From contig NW_019091646.1 of the NCBI RefSeq assembly GCF_001949145.1, positions 50,977-89,326 on the forward strand: a stretch of DNA of 38,350 nt, given 5' to 3'. Position 1 is the first letter of the stretch. The number at the start of each line of letters is the position of its first letter. The position numbers were made by a program, and so were the translations under genes. Under the pieces are notes generated by a model that saw only the letters and a program-made list of their open reading frames with translations, was not told the DNA's origin and searched no databases. This DNA comes from Acanthaster planci. Lineage: Eukaryota > Echinodermata > Asteroidea > Valvatida > Acanthasteridae. Of the stretch, positions 30,466 through 38,350 are shown piece after piece.

Positions 30466-31259
30466 AAAAGCTTGTGCTTAAATATAAGAATAACAATAGA
30501 ATAGCACCAGCCAGTGCACAAAAAATTCCGAAATCTCATATCTGAGCTCTTATTACGCAATTTTTCCCTGGCAAATATGCTCGTCTTACCTGAGCTCGTA
30601 ATACCGACAGTTGACTGTACTGCGTGACTGTACTGTGAGTTAAGTTAAATCGCATTCACTGCAAATGCCTTTTCACACAAGAACAGAGGTCCTATGCGAT
30701 GAAATCGCATCGATATTACAACCGCAGGAATATCGTTTCGTGTAAAGGCCGACCTCTTTCAAAAATTTATACGGTTATAGCACAGGGCCCAAGCGATCGC
30801 CGTGGTGATCGAGACCTCCTCCAAAACTTCACATCGATGCAAATTCTTTGTAATGATTACCTCGATTATCCGTGTGAAAACAGAGCTTTCGATCGTCATG
30901 CACGAGGGTCCTTTGAGTTGAATCTCATTACACATGCGCTATCATGTTAATAAGGTCCAGAATTTCCTCAAGTTCAGGAAACCCTTTTTTTTTAGCTTTT
31001 TGACTTTTTTTGTTCAGCCATTTCAGAGGACGATTTAAATATGTAGACTGCGAAACTAATAGAACGGAACAGAGTACGGACACGTAATAAACTATCGAGT
31101 CCCATGGAGAACACATTGCCTGCAAAAAGGCCTCAACATTAATTTTGTTAACTACTCATCCATCGGGCTAGTAGTATAGTAAATTTACTTGCATGAAGTG
31201 AGATTTGTGGCCAATTGTGCTCTGTTCCTTTGTTTTCCTTCCCATCAAAGCTTAACAGC
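30466..31259. other. No recognisable gene
   Basis: Only short open stretches (30699-30950 +, 30928-31125 -) with no domain. No repeat or transposon trace is supported. Confidence 0.35.
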
Positions 31260-31560
31260 TGGCTTTAGATCCTATGTGTTGATGTCGGGACATTCAAATG
31301 CAACCATCATCAGGTTATCTAGCACGGTCTCAAGTCAGTTTTTACTCTCCTTAGCGTGAAAAAAGCCCCCTCACAACCTGCAGATGACACTGGCATAACT
31401 AATGCAATTTCATCAAGCACCATCAAGATGTTTGCAAACATGTTTAAGTATTCTTCTGATTGAAACAATGAGTTGATAACGGCATTTCCTTGGTGGGGCC
31501 TAAACTTGTTTCAGCTAAGGGGTAAAATGGGCCTTTACATTCATCCATCAAGCCACGTTT
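31260..31560 (-). pseudogene. hAT-superfamily transposase C-terminus
   Basis: The minus strand reads FANILMVLDEIALVMPVSSA and GCEGAFFTLRRVKTDLRP (about 31436-31327). The pattern hydrophobic-x-(V/L)-P-V-S-S-A-x-C-E...F-S/F-x-L-x-R-x-K is the dimerisation region at the C-terminus of hAT transposases and related domesticated proteins. A stop follows shortly after DLRPC. Upstream on the same strand (31560-31440) the sequence is frame-broken. The catalytic residues lie outside this fragment. Confidence 0.75.
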
Positions 31561-32533
31561 CATACTAAATATGTATCAGTGACTTTGGCTCCAATGGCAG
31601 TTTCATGAGTACCTGTAAATAACTCAGGTTCCAGTGGTTGATCGTTCGGTTATATTCCCTTTAAGAAAGGTTTCACGCTGCATTAGTCACAGACCAATGG
31701 GACACTGCTTAAGCCATTATGTATGGACGTGATCGCCGAAATAAGTTGCAGATTAAAGCCACAAAGAAACCAAAGTTGAAGAGATGCAGGAAAAAAAAGT
31801 GGTGCCTTTGGGTCCAGGTCACACGAGGAATTGAAATGGCGAAGTAAGCTGTCACATTTTTTTTTTCTCGTAAGACATTTGTTGGTTCTTTTCGGTTGAG
31901 GCAGCAGTTTCTGCCGAAAGTATAGATTGCCGCAAATAGCAAGCGAGTAAGATGAGGCGTGCTGGGTCCAGACTAAGGACAAGCAGGCTGTGATAGAAGT
32001 ATGTATGGTCTCATGGTCGTGGTAAGTCGTAGTTGTCGTGGTTGTTGTGGCTAGTACTCAGCGTCGTTCCTGCTCAAAGAACCTTCGAAAAAAATGGTAA
32101 AGTGTAACCTGGGTTACCCTCTTAACTTATTTTCCAGTCGTCCGTGGCCAACACCCGAACATGAGGTTAGCACCAGGGCAGACGATGGTAATTGTCCGTT
32201 GAATTTAGGACTTACTTGTTATGTCTTAAGGACATTTGCAATATTCAGTGGTGCCACGTCAGTAAGCATTTTTTTTTTTAGAAACTCCGTGCTTTCCTAG
32301 TGCTTGATGTTTGCGCTACGAAATATCGCAGGACCTCCAAGATCGCCTCTAGTTCGGAAACATTTATATTAAGGACACAATTTTGGAAATTAGTGATAAA
32401 TTTGCTTTGTTTTGTTTGACCAGAAAAGCATGGTTCACATCCTTCCTCCAAAAGTACTTCTATTTTGACAAACAAGTTTTTTTATTACTTCTTTGCTACT
32501 TCCAGAACTGTGAACCAAACTCCATCTGACAAT
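31561..32533. other. No recognisable gene
   Basis: Overlapping minus-strand open stretches at 31683-31982 show no domain and may be decayed hAT sequence. Nothing else is supported. Confidence 0.35.
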
Positions 32534-32535
32534 TC

Positions 32536-32585
32536 CGGAGTAGGCCGCTTATTATTATATGTATAATAATAAGCGGCCTACTCCG
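32536..32585. repeat. Perfect 50-bp palindrome (24-bp arms)
   Basis: Arms 32536-32559 and 32562-32585 are exact reverse complements around the 2-base loop tg. The outer 14 bases are GC-rich (cggagtaggccgct) and the inner ones are AT-rich. This is too long and perfect to be chance. It could be a very short palindromic MITE or a cruciform-forming insertion. Confidence 0.85.
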
Positions 32586-33262
32586 TAACGCATCGCTGTA
32601 GATTGTAAATACAATGCGTTCGTTCGAGAAAGACACGCCGGATAAAGCATGTATCTAGTATAGGAACAGTGTTGCTGTCAGGATGAGGATGGCGAAGAAA
32701 CCCTTGCCTGGGACAGTCCATTTCTAAGACGTAACTCAGGTAGCATGAAGTATCTTACTAAACATTTACTAACAAAGTTTACTAACTTTTACAAAACAAC
32801 CGCGTAAAAATTACAAAGCCTCAATGGGCCTCAATCTTTAAAAGCTGGTCTTGGGCTAAGCTATCCAACCACCAATCGCAGGTTAAAACTTTGTCTCTTG
32901 TGGACTGTACCTGTGAGTGATGTAAAATATTACTTTAACTGACGCCTTCGTCGTCGATCTTCCAAGTTTTGAAATTCTATTGGTGGACTTTCAGGCCTGT
33001 TTGAAATCATATCTCAAGGCTAAGAGTTTGAAACTGAGCGAACCTTGAAAAAGCCTTTTGCCTGTTGGCGTTATCTGGAATTAAATCTGGGTAACTTGAG
33101 TGTTATAGTGACAAGCAAAAACGAAGTTGGCTAGGGGTACGCTCCTGCCTGAGGAGTCCAGAGCCAGCGAGGCAGCTAAGCCCCACTACAACGACGAAAA
33201 GTTGTTTTTCTCAACTAAGCAAGGAAATTTAACTCCAGCAATCCCCCGAAGTATCACCTTGT
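32586..33262. other. No recognisable gene
   Basis: Mostly AT-rich and non-coding. The last 100 bases before 33263 may hold decayed N-terminal polymerase sequence (a basic stretch is readable near 33200), but frames are broken. No Polinton terminal repeat was found. Confidence 0.3.
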
Positions 33263-34845
33263 ATGCCCGGAGACGGGCACATACAACATTACTGTTGGAT
33301 TAAATATGAATCGCGACTCATTTCGAGTCCGGTTAGCACACACGGCCACGCCATTTATGAATGTCGCAAATGTCAATCTAGTTTTCACAAAGCTGAAAAA
33401 TTAGGCAAACACCTCGAATATTGCATAGGATTAGACGTGCCCGTTACTAAAAAGTAATGCTACCGCCAGCAAACGACAACATATTAAAATTCCACCTGAA
33501 AGATAATGCTTATTATTTAATTAGAGCCGTTTGTCATTAAAGCCAGTTTTGAGTCTGTGTTAGAACCAATGCCACCTGTACACGGCAATACGGTTAAAAC
33601 GCATCGGCATGATCGCTTCGGGTTATGCGCACCAACGGCGGTTGCATAAAGCGCTAAACTTACTGTGGGCAAAATGCAGCGAAATAGTTTGTTAGGAGTC
33701 TACTGCTAGACAAACATACAATAAACAAAATATTTGAAAAGCCAAAAATTATCAAATGGAACTTGGAATTTTCTAAAGCATCGAGAAAATAACACCTGTT
33801 GGATTGTGAACAACAAACTGGGCCCTCCCACTTCGATCAATGCCATTATTTAAAACTGACCGAACTCGAAAACTGAAACCGACAACTTAAAATTCAACAA
33901 AACAACCGAGACGGTAGATATACAGAATACATTTGCATGGTATGCCAAAAGCCAATTAATAAATTTCGCGAAGTTTGCGATCACTGTCACGTTACTAGTA
34001 AATATCGCAGTCCAGCGCATCATTTGTGTAATTTGCAATTACAGATTATGCCATATGAAACAGAAATTCCCGTCTTTCTACATAATTTGGAAAATTATGA
34101 CAGGCATTTAATTATTCAACGGCTATCAGCAAGTGCGTCGGAAAAACTGCGTTGCATTCCCAAAAATACAAAGTAGGTCAATTAAAATTTCTAGATTAAT
34201 GTAATTTCTTGACCGGTTCGTTAGACACACTGGTCAAAGCCTGTCCACCCAAGCCTTAAAATTACTTCGAAAGCAGTTTCCTCAAAATACCGAATTGCTA
34301 TTACAAAAGGGCGTTTACCCGGAGGGGTACATGGATTTATTCGAACGGTTTAAAGAAACTTGTTTACTGTACGCGTTCAATAGCTCATTGAAGTAGGCAA
34401 ACATTTCTGAAGAATAATCACCGTGCTCAAGAAACGTTTCAAAAGTTCAAATGCAAAAATCTGGGCGATTTCCACAACTTATACGTTTAAAGTGGATGCG
34501 TTGTTATTAACCTGTGTGTTTGAAAATTTCCACAAAGTGAGCTGCAAAAATTACGGTTTAGACCAGGCCAATTATTATACCGAGCTACTACGGGACTATT
34601 GACAAGCATTTGTTTTTTTTAAACAGTCAAACGTGGTGGCATCTCAAACGTAGGAAACAAATGCTACGCCAATACAAATAAAAAATATTTGCCCAATTAT
34701 CAGCCAAGCGAACCGTCGAGTCACATAATAGATTTAGAAAAAAAATAATCTTTACGGCTGGGCAAATGAACCAACCGTTACCCCGTTGGCAGATTTAAAT
34801 GGGTAAAAAATTGGAAACTTTTACAATCGATTACATTTTGCCATT
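33263..34845 (+). pseudogene. Protein-primed DNA polymerase B, remnant C
   Basis: The first frame (33263-33457) has HYCWIKYESRLISSPVSTHG and a C-x-x-C...H...C zinc-finger-like block (CRKCQSSFHKAEKLGKHLEYC in part) typical of the N-terminus of Polinton polymerases. The exonuclease I motif reads ASFESVLEP at 33542-33568, with Ser at 33545-33547 where the catalytic Asp is expected. Further blocks: CDHCHVTSKYRSPAHHLCNL and HNLENYDRHLI (to 34113), GSLDTLVKACPPKHLKLLRK (about 34220-34280), GVYPEGYMDLFERFKETCLL, and RGGISNVGNKCYANTNKKYL (about 34629-34688). The palm motif A end reads NNLYGWA at 34744-34764, with its preceding Asp apparently replaced by Glu in another frame. Sequence past about 34845 leaves the family. 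It is dead through many frameshifts. Confidence 0.85.
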
Positions 34846-34894
34846 GGCAGCTAAAGGGCCAACCGGCTACATGCTCGAAGTCACGTCGCACATA

Positions 34895-35250
34895 ACCTAT
34901 TTTCAGAACTCAGCGCCAGTTTACAGGGCAATAAAATTGTCAGTTACCGCGATGCAGACGTATTTCACATTTTTAAAGACGATTTCCTTGCCGATACCAC
35001 AGGCTAAAAAAAAATTGCCGATGCGTATAAGAACAGATATGCGATTCGGTTGGACTTACCGCTATTAACCGATCACGGGCCTTTTTACCCCTCGGGTTTT
35101 AAAGATCCTTTGGCGTATCTCTTGATTTTAAATAATCACGATAAAGTGGTCAAGTCGACCGACACGGCCGCTGAGTACAGCATTTCGGCCTCACCGCTAG
35201 AGTACGAAGTCGCAACCAATCGAGACCTTGCCCACAGTGGACCTCAATGA
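34895..35250 (+). pseudogene. Probable major-capsid-like protein fragment, remnant C
   Basis: The + strand reads NKIVSYRDADVFHIFKDDFL and ADTTG up to a stop near 35017, then KIADAYKNRYAIRLDLPLLT in the same frame. A frame (35050-35250) continues as DHGPFYPSGFKDPLAYLLIL, then NNHDKVVK and YSISASPLEYEVATNRDLAH. I associate this order of blocks with the double jelly-roll capsid protein of Polinton/adintovirus-like elements, but I hold it with only moderate confidence. Only a middle part of the gene survives. It sits directly between polymerase and ATPase remnants, where a morphogenesis gene is expected. Confidence 0.5.
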
Positions 35251-35560
35251 AGCGTTGCAACTTTACCAAAAAGCATCTGACGGTGTAAACACGTTGTTCA
35301 TCGTGGACGATTGCGCAGCTGACCAGTTTATCAAAATATCAAAAGGAATCGAAAGGTCGTAACATTAACATTGCACATTATGCAAAATGTCTTTCAATGG
35401 CCGGCATTACTTGCATTCGTGCTGGCTATATTAACTCAGAAATTTAACTGGTTTCTCAAATATTACAGAAAGGACGCGGCGTGGATCTCGATGTTTTACT
35501 GCAAAGATCGAGTTTAGCTTTGAAGAAGATAATGTAAAACCTCATGAAAAACAGATTTTA
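35225..35560 (+). pseudogene. FtsK/HerA-type genome packaging ATPase, remnant C
   Basis: The + strand reads TVDLNEALQLYQKASDGVNT and then LFIVDDCAAD, where IVDD is the Walker B strand with its catalytic acidic pair. After a break KMSFNGRHYLHSCWLY follows, the sensor and arginine region of packaging ATPases of this group. A further frame gives SFEEDNVKPHEKQI, equivalent to the LHENDVVPDEK block of remnant B. The P-loop half is missing. Its beginning overlaps the end of the capsid-like trace in a different frame. Confidence 0.7.
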
Positions 35561-35669
35561 TGCAACATTTATGCAACGTGAAATTTTCGAAGTTGATTTT
35601 AAACACGGAAGTTCGTGTTTCATATTCACTCCAATAAAAAAATAGAATATTTTATATAAACAGAAACAC

Positions 35670-36125
35670 CGACCACATTCGCACGCAGATTAACCAATTA
35701 AAGAAACGATTAAAGCGGTGATGGACAGTGATTTAACTTTACGGGAGAACAAGGGGTGACGATCGTCAGCATTCAACAGCGTTTAGTTTAGCCGTTAGTA
35801 CGATAGTTTCAGGTGTGGTGGCCGCTGTGAGAGCAGCTGGTACGCCCAATATTACCCCTGAACCGGGGCCTGAACCTACAACAGCGCCAATGTCGAAAGG
35901 CGGCGTAACCGATTGGATCAAACGATAATTACAAAATTTTAGCAAACGTATTGAAGAAACTGGGCCTGAAAGCGCGTGTAGCATGCCTAGTTTATAATTG
36001 GTAACGTTCTTTCTTGGATATTAAACGTGGCGAGCAAGACATTCGGTTGGAATGCCGAACACGTTTGGACGTTGTTTGTAGGCGTAGATGTTTTGATTTT
36101 GATTTTTGTGGAAAAAGATGTAAGA
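35670..36125 (+). pseudogene. Polinton-associated hydrophobic/membrane-like protein, remnant C
   Basis: The readable blocks are FSLAVSTIVSGVVAAVRAAG (about 35786-35844, one frame over from the start), PNITPEPGPEPTTAPMSKGG, VTDWIKR up to a stop at about 35926, and then, after frame changes, SKTFGWNAEHVWTLFVGVDV, which leads into a hydrophobic end. The blocks match those at 26527-26880 in the same order and spacing. The proline-rich linker is longer here. The repeated occurrence of the blocks, despite many lesions, shows this was a real gene of the element. Confidence 0.6.
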
Positions 36126-36165
36126 TGATACTTTTAACGGATTAATTTTGGGCAAAAAGTAATTT

Positions 36166-36189
36166 CCTTTCAGGAAAATTGAGAAAGGG
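36166..36189. terminator. Hairpin at the convergent junction, remnant C
   Basis: The stem cctttc...gagaaagg is preceded by the box ttgggcaaaaa, as in remnant B at 26904-26926, and followed by a T-rich tract. It lies between the + strand hydrophobic protein and the minus-strand gene that ends at 36205. Position and upstream box are conserved while the loop sequence differs. Confidence 0.5.
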
Positions 36190-36204
36190 AATTTTTAATG
36201 CTTT

Positions 36205-36855
36205 TTATTTTTGGTTCAGGTCAAGGTTAATATTGTAAGTTCCGGCGACGGCTATCGTCCCTACGGTTAAAGATAATTTCTCTTCGTTGTGAACGTCAAT
36301 TTTTTTCTCTCTTGAGACGCTTGCCTGGATAGGAGTGGGTAGTAATATAGGTTCTGGCTCTGGCACTTGTTCTGTCTCCGATGGCGGAGGAACAACGCTT
36401 GAATTTAAAGTTGGATGCAGTCGTAACAGATTTTACTTACCGTATAGTGCACGTGAAAATTAAACAGCGCAGACACGACTGGATTCTGGTTAAACAGTAA
36501 ATCGAAACCCACATCATAATCTGTTGTTGTGCAATAGACCGCAAAATTAAACTGATTTTGATAAAACGACATGGGGTTAGTAACCCAACGTTCAACGGCT
36601 TCGTCCGTGTTCACTTTTGGTAATTTATACGTCGCGGTTAAATTGGGAAACACGGCAGAAAAGTAATAGACTTTATTGACCACTATTGATAAGTGACTAA
36701 AGTTGGCTCCAATCTGTTTACAATAAACTGGTTTTTAAAAGCAGGCGCGGTGTTTTTTTACGGTTTCCATAATATGTTGGTAAGCAGGTGGAGATTCCTG
36801 GTACTTGACAGACTTGGTTAAAGTTAGTCGCCAATTTTTTGCTCATAAGGCATTT
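36205..36855 (-). pseudogene. Minus-strand Polinton gene with C-terminal hydrophobic tail, remnant C
   Basis: Minus-strand segments in order: KNWRLTLTKSVKYQESPPAY (from about 36842), YYFSAVFPNLTATYKLPKVN, TDEAVERWVTNPMSFYQNQF and NFAVYCTTTDYDVGFDLLFN, SALFNFHVHYTVSKICYDC, a Pro-rich segment ETEQVPEPEPILLPTPIQAS, and the tail EKLSLTVGTIAVAGTYNINL ending at the stop 36205-36207. The 36683-36405 stretch is open for 92 codons. Remnant B shares the KNWR, NFAVYC, SALFN and terminal blocks. The gene is probably a structural or entry-related virion protein of the element, but that is inference; no function is known to me. Confidence 0.65.
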
Positions 36856-37419
36856 TTAAAAAAATGCTGCCCTTCCCCGTTGGCAACGTTTCCATTTTGG
36901 CTTGCACTTGGCGGTCAAATTCTTCTTGCACGTCGTTTTATTTTCTTGCAACTCGGTCGCTGTGTTTGCACGAATCTTTTCTTTTCGTTGATTTTTTTTT
37001 CTTTTGCCTAGTTCGGACAAAATCAAAACGAACTCTTCTTGAGAGACGTCGCCGTCTCTGATCGCATGGGAGGCGTACTTGTCGATGGTAATAAAATAAG
37101 ATAGCTTGCCGCCGCCAAGCTAAAAGAATTCTTTATTTTATCGTGCTTTTTAGTTTTTGCCGTCAACCTGCGACTGGCTTATTTTAACAACGCGTATGCT
37201 CCATCCATCACTAGCCTGACAGGTGCGGTGATAAATACCAACAGCGCGAGGATTCCTATAGCTGCCGATGTGGCACCCTTATTCCACGCAAACTAGCGCG
37301 GTTAATAGCCGTTTGATCTCTTTGTAAGAAGTCTCACGTGCGTCACGCTCTTGTATGATTTGCCAGCGGATGTCTTCGATCTTTTGAAGGTGGTAAATTT
37401 TAGTTGCTTCGGCTGCCAT
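36855..37419 (-). pseudogene. Minus-strand coiled-coil/hydrophobic protein, remnant C
   Basis: From an ATG at 37417-37419 the minus strand reads MAAEATKIYHLQKIEDIRWQ and IIQERDARETSYKEIKRLL, a coiled-coil-like N-terminus, then a stop. A second frame gives GATSAAIGILALLVFITAPV, a hydrophobic segment. The third part contains KYASHAIRDGDVSQEEFVLI followed by LSELGK and ends in charged helices. The D-x-D-V-S-x-E-E-F block resembles an EF-hand-like loop but could simply be a helix cap. Remnant B keeps only the charged tail. I recall similar three-part proteins accompanying Polinton-like elements; the function is unknown. Confidence 0.6.
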
Positions 37420-37549
37420 TTCTGCTTATATAGATCCATTTAACTTTGGATACCCACATATTCGGCTCCACGTTCGTTGTCATCTCTTTTTTATTATATA
37501 CCATTTAAAAATGTCTAGCTCGATTAAAATTCCATCACCTTTGTTGTTA

Positions 37550-37991
37550 TTATTCGTATGCAACTTTTCCCGATTTGTCTAAGAGGTCTAAATCGCGACT
37601 GGCTTTATAAGCATTAATGGTAATCAACGGTACTTTGGACTTTACAGCAGCTTGCATTTCAGCTTGCGTTTCAATAAACTCGTAAGCTGCCAAATTTATA
37701 TCATCGAGTATACACATCATGGGCTTTTGTAGTTGATAACATTATAGTTGTTTATACAGGGGACTTATGCCGTAACAAGTCGTGTCAGTCATCATAATCA
37801 GCAGACGTTTTTCTTGGCCGTCGTGATTTATAATAAATGGGAGATTGGGATACATAAGTACCTTCTCTTATCACGGGGTTTGAAATAATCAGTCTGCTGG
37901 CATCAAAAGGACCGTATACAATATTGAGATCGTTATTGCTAGCATTGAGACGCTCGTGGTCGTCGGTTACAATGTAAATTTGGGTTGACAT
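37550..37991 (-). pseudogene. Unrecognised minus-strand gene of remnant C, about 146 codons
   Basis: From an ATG at 37989-37991 the minus strand reads MSTQIYIVTDDHERLNASNN and DLNIVYGPFDASRLIISNPV. After one frame change near 37855 it continues NLPFIINHDGQEKRLLIMMT and DTTCYGISPLYKQL, a stop, then MCILDDINLAAYEFIETQAE and VPLITINAYKASRDLDLLDK to a stop at 37550-37552. It looks like one compact beta-rich protein with few lesions, the best preserved of the minus-strand genes. The INHDGQEKRLLI...CYGIS pattern faintly recalls small DNA-binding-type proteins of large DNA viruses, but I cannot support that assignment. Confidence 0.5.
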
Positions 37992-38350
37992 GTTTCTGAT
38001 TTTGTATTTTAGTTGGATTTGTTTTCGTTTTTCAAAGTTACGTTAAATTGGTTAATTGGCCGCGTCTATTAAATTTTTATGTTGACTGTATCTAATCAAT
38101 TCAAATCTTCTATGTCAACGTCATATTCAATTATTAAGCCTAGATCATATAAATTAGCATCCATCTTAGAATCAGTATTAGGCGGTAAATCGTCTTATCG
38201 TTTGTGCCTAGTTCTTTCGTGCCGGCAATCGATAAGCACCACGTGATCCATTCCATCTATTTTAATGCAATTAACGCAGAAAATTATATATAACGGGTTT
38301 GCCCTTACCCAACGTATATTTATAAGCACTGTACGCTCAGTGCTTGTCCG
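37992..38350. other. Unassigned right edge, probably more of remnant C
   Basis: On the minus strand short protein-like fragments are readable (DHVVLIDCRHERTRHKR near 38255-38205; a 22-codon ATG frame at 38164-38096, MDANLYDLGLIIEYDVDIED). They suggest further minus-strand genes of the element continuing past the window edge. No domain is recognised. Confidence 0.3.

Overview
The window looks like intergenic, transposon-packed chromatin of an animal, most likely an aquatic invertebrate. I base this on eukaryotic elements of many classes (Penelope-like, non-LTR LINE, DIRS-like, Tc1-like, hAT-like, a PIF/Harbinger-like non-autonomous element and Polinton/adintovirus-like remnants), on the absence of operons, tRNA or rRNA, and on almost every coding trace being broken by stops and frameshifts. 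The phylum cannot be fixed from the sequence. No intact host gene was recognised.

Layout. 1-0.9 kb: nothing recognised. 0.9-3.4 kb: a short GACGG-type tandem array, then a decayed Penelope-like element (reverse transcriptase plus GIY-YIG endonuclease, + strand). 4.6-5.3 kb: an internally deleted LINE (+), followed by a short perfect hairpin. 5.6-13 kb: mostly unassigned, with an imperfect tandem duplication, a GC-rich open stretch, a possible retroelement RNase H end and one copy of a dispersed repeat. 13.7-18.9 kb: Polinton-like remnant A (integrase, then a probable minor-capsid-like protein). Its integrase is split by a 3.3-kb element with 17-bp terminal inverted repeats and CTG target-site duplications. 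19.5-20.1 kb: an unassigned minus-strand coding-like stretch with an internal tandem duplication. 20.1-22.7 kb: the second, inverted copy of the dispersed repeat and a DIRS-like retrotransposon (Gag, RT, RNase H, all minus strand).

23.9-27.7 kb: Polinton-like remnant B, with a protein-primed type B DNA polymerase exonuclease region (+), an integrase (-), a packaging ATPase (+) and a hydrophobic protein (+). A hairpin follows, then convergent minus-strand genes. 28.6-31.6 kb: Tc1-like transposase start (-), a perfect 338-bp palindrome, LINE reverse transcriptase (-) and hAT transposase C-terminus (-). 32.5 kb: a perfect 50-bp palindrome. 33.2-38.35 kb: Polinton-like remnant C, running off the right edge, with polymerase, capsid-like protein, ATPase and hydrophobic protein (all +), the same hairpin, then three minus-strand genes.

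How the parts relate. B and C are two diverged copies of one virus-like element family: they share the polymerase, ATPase, the KGGV-DWIKR hydrophobic protein, the convergent-junction hairpin and at least two minus-strand genes in the same order. A carries a different integrase type and probably belongs to another lineage. All are dead: stops, frameshifts, deletions and lost catalytic residues are visible. Family assignments come from motif recognition by eye and were not confirmed by any search.
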